NCBI GenBank assembly: GCA_003952965.2
Contig: CM025855.1
Coordinates: 35,721,025-35,785,024 of the forward strand
Length of the DNA: 64,000 bases
Direction: 5' to 3'
From: Morella rubra
Taxonomy: Eukaryota > Streptophyta > Magnoliopsida > Fagales > Myricaceae
This document shows positions 36,670 through 48,913 of this stretch, one piece after another. The notes under the pieces are model-generated. The model was not told the origin of the DNA, did not search any database, and saw nothing but the letters and a program-made list of their open reading frames with translations. The translations under genes and the position numbers were made by a program. Numbering within the stretch: the stretch's first letter is position 1; every line of letters starts with the position of its first letter.

Positions 36670-37173
36670 CCGTTTTTGAATCCTCACAAGCATTTGCTTC
36701 AAGCTTTGCTTTGGTCGAGTTCTCCTGCCTCCGCTGCTTAGATCAGTAGCCTGCTGTTTTGACCATGACCCATTTGGGTTCAATTCAAGAATTCGTCTTT
36801 TCGAGATTTGGTCACAAGCCAATAGTTGCAGGAAATTACACAGATAGGAGACAGAAATATGCAAGGGCACGGTTACATGTTAATTCTCGTATGATATACA
36901 GTTGAGATGAAGGGAATTTTAGAGAAGCAGAACTAGACCAACAATAACCAATTCCTCTATACCCTCGATGTTCATAACTTCATCCTCTCGTTTGGGCAAC
37001 TTCTGCCCAGATACAAAATTCCATCAAAGGTGGGGAAAAAATCATATGGAGGCATCTTACTTTCCATGCATCTACAATTATGATCCCCCTATTCCTTTAT
37101 TAATGAATAGATGCCTTATGGAGAACAAAAAGAAAAGGTGGGGAAAACAAAATGAGAAAAAGAAAAAACTCCT
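36541..37173. other. Spacer between hAT-like element and 3' end of the FAB1C-type gene
   Basis: Contains a T-rich run at about 36618-36669 with TTTTC units, otherwise no feature. The part near 37000-37173 is probably 3' untranslated sequence of the minus-strand kinase gene. Confidence 0.45.
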
Positions 37174-40100
37174 TCATGTAGACCACTGATCAGGCACTGT
37201 GAGGAAATAAGTAGTCATTGCCTTTCGGAATCTTTTCTTGTATTGCTTGGGAGAAATAATGGTAGGGGAAGCATTTTTAGGACCACCAAGTATCCCGGAT
37301 GCCTTCACCCATGTCTCCAAATGCTTGTCCCAGGTATACTGTCTCATGAAATCAATGATCCCTAACACCAGCTCTTTGCGCTCATCGTCCACCCCAACCA
37401 GCAGCGAGTAGTCCATAACATCCACAGACTGTAGAAAGGTGAGAAGACGAAATAACACTATTAGATATTAATAAGGATCTCAATCACAACAGAACCGGAT
37501 ACTAAACTTGTGATCTTTAAGGAATCCTCTACTTAACTCCAACCTTAAATTGGGTAAATTTCATGTAAAACCGCCCCATGGATTTCCTCCTAACTCATTT
37601 AACAACATTTTAAATACTAGATTATCATCTTAAGTTACTAGGCTGAACCAAATAACTTATTATAGAATTCATCTATGTTGATTTGTTTTTATTAAGTGGA
37701 AACCAGATCCATCATTACAAGAAATGACTGTTAAGTAATTTTGAGGGATATTGCCGTGACCACACAAGATTGTTTATACTATGTTTTGATTATGTAAATT
37801 GTTGGAGGTCAACACACACTTCATCCACAATGATATCTCCAATCAAACCTTCAAATTTTGTTCTGATTTGAAATAAGGACCATCTTTTACGTGAAAATAT
37901 TTGAAATCTGATGTTTATACCCTGAGGCATTCAACAATTTAGAAGTAGAGATAAAAAGACAATTACCGCCAAAAAGGATGTATCATTCCAGATAGCTCTC
38001 TCTAGACTTCTCTTTGCCCTGCTTCCAAGGAATATGGGTTTTGTCCGCAATGTTTCCAACAAATTCATATCTAGCAGCACTTTGTTTGTCCCTGTTGTAT
38101 CCGGATTATAACGGGATCGTGCAGAGCCCTTGAGATCATAGACCCTTGAGATATTTCTCTTGTAAAATAGGTTTTCCATCACCATCAAATCCATTTTTGT
38201 TTCCTTGCCCCCTTTCAAGTGTTTAACAGAGACCTGCCAAAACAGGAATATGATGAGAATAACAATAAACTATTGCTCTATATATATCCAGATTCACCTA
38301 CCCATTTACGTGCACGCACTGACATACACACACCAACACAAATCAAGAAGTAAAGAATGGCAACTAACCTGATAAATACCCAAAATTTTGGCAAGGCAAG
38401 TTGGGCTTCCTGAGTTAAGAGAGTCTGTCAAGTATTTAAAATATTCAGGTGCAAAATCCTCGAAGGAAACTAACTCTGTCTTTGTAACTTGTTTTATGAT
38501 GAATCGTTCATCCAATGATTTGGCAAAATATACATTGCTTTTCCCCCCTTGAGCACTCCATCTCCGGCAGCGGCTCAAGGACCGCACAAAATCCACTTCA
38601 TTACGGCAGCATCTTTTTCTAAGAGTGTCAAACTGCTTGGCAAAATAACAAGTGACTGAAAACTTTATTTTGCCCCCAGCAGTTGATGACTCATCCCCAA
38701 AAGAAATTGTTAGATGTGGAGATCTTTTGGGATCCTTAAAAAGGGTACCCACAGACGATGAAGCATCTTCAGATCCATATCTACCACAGTGAGCATAATC
38801 GAACTCTGAAGAGCCAAAAGCTTGCCAGTCAGAAATGACAGAAGCTGAAGAATCTTCTTTATTGATCGCTTGAGGACTCCAGCTTCCGTCATGCTCATTC
38901 AACTTATCAGCAACCCAGTTGTCATACTCCTTGGAATTAAGGGCATAGGAAATTATGCTAGTGGGTTCATCGTCAAAAACAGCAATAACTAGATCACTGT
39001 GGCCAGTTTGGGAAAGAAGCAACCGAGCCCCATCAGCCATATGAGATGCAGATGAGAGGAACGTTGGTGTGGAACCAAGTATTAAGTTCAACTTCTGTGT
39101 CTCCCGTGGTAGCATTTGGGAGTAAGCCCTTACTACAGGATCTCTCACCATTCTCCTGTACTCTCCAGAAGCATGGAAAGATCTAAGTGTCGACAAATGT
39201 AACGAAGAAGGGGGCAAGCCTTTGCAGATTCTTTCTTGGAATCTTAATGCAGAATCAAAAGAATGAACTCTCATCGGCATCATTAGCCTTTTAAAAGGAG
39301 GACTATCAGTTTGACCAACCTGCCTGACAGATCCAGCATGGATTCCATCTCCACATGATGTATTAAGAGGTTGAGCTTTCAATGGAAGTTGATTAGTACC
39401 TATCCAAGCAGAATCTATTCTCTCTGATAGAGAAGATTCCTGGGAGGATAAGCTTTCAATTTGCATCTTATTGGAAGTAACTTCTCCATCTGAATGTATT
39501 TCCTCCTCCATTTTATGATGGTTTGAGTTTAACACGGAGTCTTCAGCTTCAAAGGAAGGTAAAGTAGGCTCCTGCTCTGACTGCAAATCATTTCCAAGAT
39601 ACTCCTGAAATTTTGAGGATTCATAGTGATTCTTTCCATGCAAACACTCGACTTTGCCATCCTTGTAAGATGGATCTCTTTTCAGCTCTTTCAGCTGGTC
39701 ATAAAATTCATCCCCTTGTGCCTGTGAAAGAAAACTCGTTTCAAGGAGAGAGTCCAATGAATAAAGCCGTCGATCCCATACATGAGAACCAACTAAAAGG
39801 GAGCGTCTCAAACGATTCAGTTCGAGAATGTCTACTGCCATCCAGCCTGGTTGTGAGATGTCCATAATAGATGGTTGTAGCAAACCCTATCAAAAAGGAG
39901 ACTAATTAGACATGGAAAGATTTACTACTTGGAAACAAATAAGAAATTACACTAAAGGCACTTTGCAAGGTTTCATAGACCAGGAACCCTGTCAAAAGAA
40001 TGATAAAAGTGTAGTAGTGCATACATACATTGTAATCATTTCTTTCCGTTTTAAGCATGTCTTTTAGCTGCATGATGTTGTCCTGCAACTTATTTGTGTT

Positions 40101-43100
40101 GGACCCATCATATCCAAAAGATTTCCATTTGTCTTCCAAGCTATCAAGTACATCAGATATCTCCGCATACAAGGTTTCCATTTTACTGACAAGCTGCAGC
40201 CAAAGGGAGAAGGTTAATAAGATGGTGACCCCCAAAACTTGCAAAGGGTACTTTATTTTTTCATATGCAGCATCAGGTCTCCTAGTAATGCAAATAGCAA
40301 TTTCAGATTCTTAAAAGCACCTCTGCTGCCTCTTTTCTCAGCCACTCATGTTGAACATGACCATTGAAATCAAGCACTGATGGCGGTAAATGAACAGAAA
40401 GAATATCAATGGGGGAGTACCGGAAGAATGCAACCATGCTCCCAAACCTGTTACATTAATATTTTCAATTTTCAAATCACCAATTATTCAGAGAATGAAA
40501 AGTGAACAGTGATTCCGAAGCTGAGAGGATATACCCATAGTAACGAAGACAGTCCTTTTGCAATGAATGACCACAGGGTGCGACACGATTAGCAGTTGCA
40601 TGGTTTGAAAAGCTAAGTTCCAAGAACTTTCCAAAAGAAAGTCCCCAGGCAGCATCTGACATAACAACTCTGCGAGTTGCTGGTGGAACTCCATCTACAT
40701 GGGCACACCTTAGGCACCGATGCCACATCCATATCTTGCCATCCCGTTCCCCAGGTAGCTTTATAGAGGGAAGGCATCTAACATTGATTGTAAGATTTCC
40801 CTGCTGATGGGTGTAACATAGGATGTGGGCCTCAGCTGGCTCTTTACATGAACGACAGCAAGATGCCTGGCAGTGACAAGTACGATTACTAGTATCATTC
40901 CACTTTACAGACGAGAATAAGGGGAAAAAACAGCTTAATAGCGTAGAAGAAGTAAAAGCAGGAAAGGCCAAAGGACCCCCAAAAGAGTTACCTGATCAAA
41001 AAGGTCATCACGAAGATATCTACCTAGAGGTTTATCAAAACATCCATAGAACTTTATGCGCAGTAGACGAGAGCGTTCACACACGGTTCCTTTTAATACA
41101 CAATGGCTTGAAAAGGAAACCAATATGCTCTGGTGAGTATCAGTGGCTGAAAGGTATTCACTAGAGACTTCTTTTTCATCCGCCCTTTCAGATTTTTTTG
41201 ATTCATTCATCTCCCCAGATTGCCTCTCCTCTTGAGCCACAGATTCATGCAGTTCTAACTGGGAAAGATTTCTATTTACAGAAGGAAGTGCAGAGGACCC
41301 TTTTAGTCCCATGCACTGTGTTAAAGAGCATGACTTCAAGCTCTCACTAGATGTTAAATCATCATAGCATGAATCAGTCTGTGCATTTCCGAACCCACAG
41401 TCCATGGAATCAGTGGACAGAGGATGAACATATACTGCCTCCAATCCTTCAAGGTCCAGATTGAGACCCACAATTTCTTCATCTTCAGCAGAGCCACCAT
41501 CAGCCATTGCTTGGCAACTGGTTGAAGCAAGAGAATTAGGGGCTATGGAAATAACAGGATCTGTTGTTGTTCTCCCAGGTAGAGCAATTGAGTGTTTCAG
41601 AGTCATCTTAGGCAGGCTAGCACCCTCATCAGCAAGAAAGGAAGTCTCAAGAGACAAATGATAGGCTGCAAACACTGCATATTGAACAACATCTTTAACT
41701 TTCTTTAGTTCTTCACGACATGTGCCCTTAAGCAAGACCTACGAGTGCACCACAACAATCTGATCAGAGATAAAATGAAATCTTTCACTAAAACAGCATA
41801 CATAGATGCCAAAACAAGTTACTAACTGGGAATAATAGCAGATAATCTGAATTTCATCTAAATAGAAAACATTACCGTGCAACCCAAACGCCTAGGACAA
41901 CCTTCAAAATACATTAAGGTTTTAGATGGTTTTTTGTGGAACTGATTTGGGGTCTCATGTTCTTCAGCTACTCGTTCTAACCGAAAGAGTTCACAATGTC
42001 CCATCCGTGCCATAGAAATACTATCAATTGATGGTGTAATCACAGCACCGGTGCACCGTGCTATACGCTCTAGTAACGGCCTCTTAACATTCAGCACTAA
42101 TGAGATTTCCTTGGCTAGTAGATATTCTTGGGCATATGAAGACACGCTTTTTTCTACCAGCAGAACATTTGGTCGAAGAGCCTCGATCTTCGAAATGATC
42201 ATCTTGAGATGATCATTTTCCTGTCCAATAAACAAAGCTCAGAAGTTTGTCCCCAAAACTTTCTACTACACTGAATATATTAAAAGATCAGTAATTGAAA
42301 AGAGAACCTGATGTAGTAATGTGTCAAAAGATGCCAACTGGTTAGGAACTTTCTGATACTCAAGTGATCCTCCTAAAAGAAGTAATCTAGGATTTCTGTA
42401 TTGTGAGGTCATGCGCTTGTGCTTTATATTCTTGGTACAAACTACTCCCTTTATAAGGGTGCTGCAGAAACCAAAAACGGACAACATAAATGACATAACT
42501 GCATGAGATAGTATCCGAAATTAAAAAAACAGTATCTGTAACACCTCATACCTCTCACTTGGACTTCCCGATCCTATACATTTAACCTTCACATAAGCAC
42601 CAGGATCCATGCTGCCTCCTCTGCTAGTGTCGGGTTTAACAAAATTTGCTGCTTGCCATGCTATTGTAGTAACTATGTCAAGCCAGTCCTCCACACCATT
42701 CTCTTTGCCGGCTTTAATACCCTCCCCCTGTAGGAGCTGTGACACAAGAGCCCTAAAATGCCCCTGTACCACAGTTCTAAGTGGTTCCTTATTACCCTCA
42801 TTTGGTGCCTCCTTTGCTGGAAATATACTAGAAAGGCTGCTACTGGATGAGAACATTGCACCTGAGTCCCCAATATCATCATCTTCATCATCATATGAAA
42901 AGAAACTACTCTCCACCTCATCGTTTTCATTATCAGGCGGTGGGGGAAACCAGATATGACCACTGTTTTCAAAATCCAATGGCCTTTGAGACGTCTCATA
43001 CTGGTTCCTAAAAATTGACAAGTCATCCAAGCAATCATCATTGTTATCTGGATCCTCAGAACCTAAATCAGGCTTTACCAAAACAGCCATGGATTCTTGA

Positions 43101-44389
43101 TTAAAGGGCACATCATTCTGAGAAACAGGGCTTCCATCTTGCCCCTCCTGTACAGGATGCCCATCTCTATGAGAAGTAAAATAAATCCTAGAGGGGCTAT
43201 CTGATGGACTTGATCCCACTGACCTAAAACTGTAAAATTCACGTCTAGCACTAAGACTACTTGACTCTATGTCCGAGCTGTCATGACAGTATTCACTTGA
43301 TGGGCTGAAAAATTGCTTCCCAGAATCCTCCGCCTCATCTTCATCACTCCTACATTAGTAAATATGATTTACTGACACGTTAACAGATGGACTAAGGGGA
43401 ACAGGAAGAAAAAAATAAATAGAAGAAACAAAGCAAGAGAACAATTAAATTATACAAGATTATGGATTGTTTTGTGCATACAAGACAATCAAATCCACAC
43501 TTTGAGTTTAGAAACATCCACACACTAGTTGGTCATACAACAGAACTTTCAACAAAATAATACAAGAAGCTAAAGTTGAGGGTACTTAGCAGATACGATC
43601 ATCGTTGTTGGTACCAACGTATTAAGCAAAAAACAAAAAGTGACTTTACTGACTGTGAACCATCAAAAAATTAGTTTATCCCTAGGCAACTTGTTGATGC
43701 TTTGAAGTCCAATAGATGAGAGAATCTAACAACCCTTACTTTCATCTAAGTAAATAAAATTTCAGAAGTGCAGAAAACCCTATATATAGACAGAGAGAAT
43801 ACCTGCAGGGCGAGGGACGAATAGATACAGGAGATGGGTGACCACTAAAAGAGGTCATGCTCCTGCTGGTCATTGCATGAGGAGAATACTCATATTCTCT
43901 GGTTTCAAGATAGCGGGCAAGGTGATTAGTCTGAATCAATTCAGTATTCAAGGAACAACCAATTCCTTTGCCACCAAAACAAGGTGGTGATGGTGGTTCA
44001 GGGCTTTCGCGGGGGCTTTCTTGGGGAGAGGCGGAAGGATGTACTTTCTCACTAGACTTCCTCCCACCTTCAAGCCTTACAGCATCAGAACAGAACTTGC
44101 AGGACTTAATAGTGCCCACACCACCCTCAGCCTTGGTCTTCATATCTAATTTGAGAACCAAAACATCATAGCCCCGAATACAGTTTCCACACAACCATCT
44201 GCCACAGCTTTGGCAATGATATCGATGAGGACTATCAGCAAGGTTCATATTACACTGGCAACACATTTTACAACCGGTACCAGACATTTCAAATTTCCCG
44301 GATAAACACAGTCGATCGCTTGCTACCCAAGAAATCCAAGATCTAACTTTCTCTATTAGATCTAGTAGTGAACTATCAGGTACGCCCAT
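37174..44389 (-). CDS. FAB1C-like: 1-phosphatidylinositol-3-phosphate 5-kinase, FAB1C type
   Basis: The enzyme phosphorylates PI3P to PI(3,5)P2 on endosomes and vacuole. Eleven coding exons join in phase: 44389-43803, 43349-42552, 42461-42308, 42220-41876, 41738-40992, 40866-40535, 40447-40321, 40193-40029, 39886-38369, 38233-37967 and 37428-37174; 1764 residues. The start [12 protein letters not shown] matches AtFAB1C. An eight-Cys FYVE-like finger spans residues 43-100, a TCP-1/chaperonin-like domain about 460-700, a conserved Cys-rich region about 850-1000, and the lipid kinase domain about 1440-1764 (FIIKQV lysine, [34 protein letters not shown], then an activation loop with [12 protein letters not shown]). 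All kinase motifs are intact. An upstream ATG at 44515 only adds low-complexity leader. AtFAB1C is about 1650 residues; the extra length lies in the linkers. Confidence 0.94.
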
Positions 44390-45500
44390 AGACTGCAATG
44401 ACCCAATGAGAATTGTATAACTCCTCCTCTTCCTCCTCCTTTTTACTTCTAAATTTCTTAACTTTTTTTTTAAAAAAAAACTGATGAAACGAAAGACCTC
44501 AACCTCGGAACTCACTAATCCAATATTTTGGTATAAAAACTATCCCCAAAAAAAGAAAATTTAACAAAAGTAAATATTTGAGTAAACCCACAAAAAAAAA
44601 TGGTGGGTGATCCGGAAGTGTTTTCTCTAGACTTTTTATACCTTACAACTGACTCTGATTTTTCTTTTCTTTTCTTTCTTGTCCTTTTTTCTCCCTTTTT
44701 CGATCTTCCGAAATGGAAGTAAAACTAGAAGCAAGGCTTAAATCCTCCAAGAATCAGAAAATACACCACCGGAGGAGGAAATCCACAAAAAGTACAACCA
44801 AGAACCCCTAAGAGTGCACAAATCTGATAGTATTATTTACAACAACAACATCAAAGAACATGAATTCCTTCTGATTAAATCAGCAACACATGACAGACGA
44901 GGAAACCAGAACCAGAAGAAGCAAAAACCGTAGAAAATTCCCAAGAGCTAACCGATTCCGGAGTCGTCAAGAATGCATCCGGTGACCGATTCGAGCATCA
45001 CAACAGTGACACGGTCCAGTAATACCCCACAACCATCAAGAACGACACCAACTGGCACACATCAGAAAAACCAAAAGCAGAAGGCAGAAGAAGAACTAGT
45101 AGAAGAAGAAGAAGAATCAAATACTGGGGAGAATGAGAATCAAAAGAAGGAAAAGATCGAGTACGGAGAAGGTTCCGTTTCCTCCAGGGGAAACGGCTCG
45201 CATCTCGATAGAAAATGTTAACGAAGCTTCTTCCTTCCCGTTGTTACTCTCCAATACCATCTCTTGCTGCTTTCCTCTCTTTCCGCTTTTTCTCTCTCTC
45301 TCTCTCTTTCTTTCTTACTTTCCCTCTCCTCCGACTCCTCCACCTTATTAATAAAAAAAAATACAGAAATGATTTTCTAAAAGCACTTCACTTTCTCTGT
45401 CTTCTCTCTCTCTCTCTTCCCCCTCTTTGTTTAATGCAGTTGAGTAGATGATGAGTCTCCTCTTCTTCCCCCCACCTTCTCTGATTTTCTAATAACCTTT
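44390..45500 (-). promoter_or_regulatory. 5' leader and presumed promoter of the FAB1C-type gene
   Basis: Upstream of the start codon, on the minus strand, lies a purine-rich region complementary to long CT tracts (for example 45287-45312 and 45400-45425). Such pyrimidine/purine patches are common in plant 5' leaders and core promoters. No certain TATA box or leader intron can be fixed. Confidence 0.35.
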
Positions 45501-48500
45501 TAGTTTATTAGCCATTAATCAACCATTACGTTGATTGGTCAGCATGATGCTTAATTAGCGTTTTACAAGCCTGCTTAGTTTTAAATTCCTTTTTATTATT
45601 ATTATTATTTTTTTTTTTTTTTTCCGTGTCTGATACTCTATTCTTTCTTCAAAGTCTATCTTCCTCTTTCTCTCTCTCTCTCTCTCTGCTTTATTAGGGC
45701 TGATGTATGAAGGAAGCTACAGAGAAACGTTTTTTGAAAAAGTAATGGCAGCTCATTCAGCACTAATACCGTATCGATTTTGCGTGGCGAATTGTCAGTG
45801 CGTATTTTGGTGCGATGCATGACTTCGTGTTTCACCACGCTTGGTTGAGGTGTGTGTCACGCACGCTCCCACCCCCCCGTTGACACTTGACAACATCTAG
45901 AACGCCGTCTTTCCGGGGCGTCGGGTTACCGGTTTGATTACCCGAATTAACCGCGTGCGGTCTTCGGAACTTCTATTCTGTAGATCTCGTTTGTTTGACC
46001 TCTGGATACTTCCCTTTTCTAATGCCCACAGCGCTCCCAAACCGGGAGAATAGAAAGTTCTGCATATCCTTCTGGAATTGGGAAGTTGTTAAAATCCCTC
46101 CTCTTGCCCATAAATGTTTATAATCTCACTAGATGCACAGTATTTGTGAGTGTTCTATTTTCGGGATATTTAATAAATTTCAATAATTCAAATTGTATGT
46201 GTAATTTAAAAAAAGACATACACAATATCGGACTTTAATATAAGGATTATACCATAATAAGACTAGAAATAAATAACGTGAGATTCACTCATTATCTTTC
46301 TATATCTCTTTAAAAATTGCACTTAATTTTTAATAAATAAAATAATAATATATAATATCTTTTAAGAATTGATTTTTTTTAATAAAATAATCCATGTTAA
46401 ATGTATGTCAAATTATGAACAAGAAATTTTTGAAGAATTCATTCACAAACAGTATTGAGATAATGATCATAAAGATCTTTAAGAAAAAAAAAAAGTGTAT
46501 TTTTCTATCCATTTTAAAATTACGTGCAATCCATATATTTTCAGTCTTAAGATCATAATTTCTCTTGTTGATTCAATCATTCAAGTGTATTTTGGACCGT
46601 CAAAAGAAAAATCATAGGAAAATAGTAATATCCTTTGCTTGCGTGCCATATAGGAAGTATATATTCTATATTGTTAGATTCGTAAAAAAGTGTTATTTAA
46701 ACCACCAGCATAGATCTGCTTCTAATCCCATAACCCACTTTAGAATCAAATCTGGAATTTACAAGTAGGCGTTCTTAGTTTAACTCGAAGAAAACCCGAT
46801 AGCCCCACCCCCACACCCACGGATCAGAAAAAGGGGGGACATGAGATGGCATAGCCGCTGCACATGGTACATCCACAGGCAAGGTATGGAGGGTTTGGTA
46901 GGCATTATTTGACATTGGTTTGGTAGGAAGACAACATCTGCAAAGGTGATGTGCAGCCAAAGGGGTGCCGAAAGGCGGGGGCTTTTTCTCCAATTTTCTC
47001 GCTTGTTTATGCTTTACCCTCCTGGCGTTTTGTGCAATGGACATGATTTTCCAACATATATGCCTAAGTCTTTAGTGTGACGGAATTGGTATCTCTTTGT
47101 ACAGGCCGAAGATGCAGCCCACTGTTCCAAAAGTTGTATAATTCCTATACATAACCAGTCAGCGAAGGGATAAGAGAAGCCGCCCCCCGTCGACACTTTC
47201 TTCTTCATCATCATCATTCATGACTCATCTCTATGTGAAGGATATGTTATTTTTGTTGAATTTACTACTTTTCGTTTGGTATTTGGACAATCAATCCCTC
47301 TCTACTTTTATAAATTATGCTTGTCAAACTATGGGTACAAAAGGCCCCACATGTGTACATTACATCTGCCTTAAGAAAGGCCTTTTTTTTCATACAACAT
47401 CCCTGCTCCTTAAGTAAATGTCTCCTACTTTTTTTAAAAAAAGACTGATTGTACCAACTGTCTTTATGATATTAAAAAGTGATAAATTAATTTATGAGGT
47501 AAGAGAAACGATAACGAGGTCCCTGAAGTTAAATTTTTGTCAAAAATTAGTCCCTTAATCCATCATCGTTTTAAACTCTTAACAGTAAAAGCTAACCGGT
47601 CACTTGATGCTCACATCACTGCCAATCCTCTTGCACCACTAGGATCTTCTAACTTGGTGTTGTATCTTTTAACATCATGGAAAACATTAATACGTCTTAT
47701 ATCTTTGAACAAAAATCAAATTGGATCTCATAACTTTTAATTGTCTTATTACATTTCATAAATTTTAAGAAGATTCAAGTATTTCACTTTATTTAATTTT
47801 ATTTTGACTATTAAATTAGATAAAAAAAATGACGTGGATTGATAGAAATACTTTCTAAAAAAGATATATATATATATATATATATTACTTTTTTTTATAT
47901 CATTTTTATTTTTTTAGTAATGTTGTCTTAGCAAGACATTTCAGTAACTTTTCGTGTGATTAACTGCCAAATTGAATGTAGGGTGAGAATTGATGTTTTT
48001 AAAAATTTATGGTACATAATTAGATAAATTAGAAATTATGAGGTAAATTTGATTTTTTTGTAACCCCTAACATTATCCATCAAATGTTCTTGCTTTAATG
48101 ATTCCTTCCAAGAAATCAAAGACATGTAGTATTGTTGTGTGTCTGTTTTCCCCCTTCCAGGTGGTCGGCTAGAACATTCCCATGACACGATGGACAGGAA
48201 CTCCCCCCACTGAGGTTTGCTTTTGCGTGGCACGTCGCATTCGGAAAATTGTCTCTCTACTCGGTCGGTAAAGATCTCAATCGTGGTGATGACAGTGCCC
48301 ACGACATGGTGCCTTTGATTAGGCCGCTCACACTGCATTCCTCGTTGAACTTTTGCTGCAGCTCTGTTAATGACAAAGCAGAAGAGATAATGGGAGGAGA
48401 GTTTAGATTCCAATTGGATAAAATTAAAAAAAAAAGATGTTGACATTAAGGTCGGGTGTTCTACTTGCTTTTTTGACAAGGTTTCAACCCCTCCTTTATA

Positions 48501-48771
48501 ACTACCAGTCTCCAAAAGCCATGGTAGTTTCCTCCATCGTTCCTCTCTTCCCTGACAAGTTGAAAAATTTAACTTCCAATTCACTTTGTTGGATCTTGGA
48601 ACTGTGTGTAGGAATAGAAGGTAGCCACTCCATCAATGACGTTAATTGACGATTTAGATTAATTTATTCAAAAAGAATAAATATAGATGCTTTCTTTTTA
48701 CATATCCAGTTAAGTTTCTCTATTATTTATATTTTTGTTAACTGATGGTGGGCCTTGATCAGTTCATTCAA
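45501..48771. other. Intergenic stretch, no gene recognised
   Basis: Holds a T-run with TTA repeats (45593-45622), a CT microsatellite (about 45668-45688), a GC-richer patch at 45840-46010 and an AT microsatellite (47864-47885). All open frames of 60-180 codons are low-complexity or lack recognisable domains. Confidence 0.4.
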
Positions 48772-48913
48772 AATCTCATTTTCAGTTCGGATTATAGGAT
48801 GCAACTCGCTTGTATGAAGCTGGAATTACTAGTAATCGTTGGTCAATCATATGGCGGTGAATTTGTTCCTAGATCTTGCACACACCGCCCGTCACACTAT
48901 GAGAGCTGGTCAT
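48772..48913 (+). pseudogene. Nuclear insertion of chloroplast 16S rRNA gene 3' part (NUPT), decayed
   Basis: The segment holds TTCAGTTCGGATTATAGG, ACTAGTAATCGTTGGTCA and CACACCGCCCGTCACACTAT, the well-known 3' portion of bacterial/plastid 16S rRNA around the decoding site. Against the plastid sequence as I remember it, about 20 of about 130 positions differ, nearly all C-to-T or G-to-A. That fits an old plastid insertion decayed by deamination of methylated cytosine. It is only about 140 bp long and cannot be functional. A mitochondrial origin is less likely, because the spacing follows plastid 16S. Confidence 0.85.

Noticed and set aside
44390-44515. Upstream ATG for the FAB1C-type gene
   Set aside because: The added residues are Lys/Arg-rich leader sequence; [10 protein letters not shown] matches the known N-terminus.
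48772-48913. A functional rRNA gene or bacterial contamination
   Set aside because: Only about 140 bp, many transitions at conserved sites, and plant nuclear sequence on both sides.
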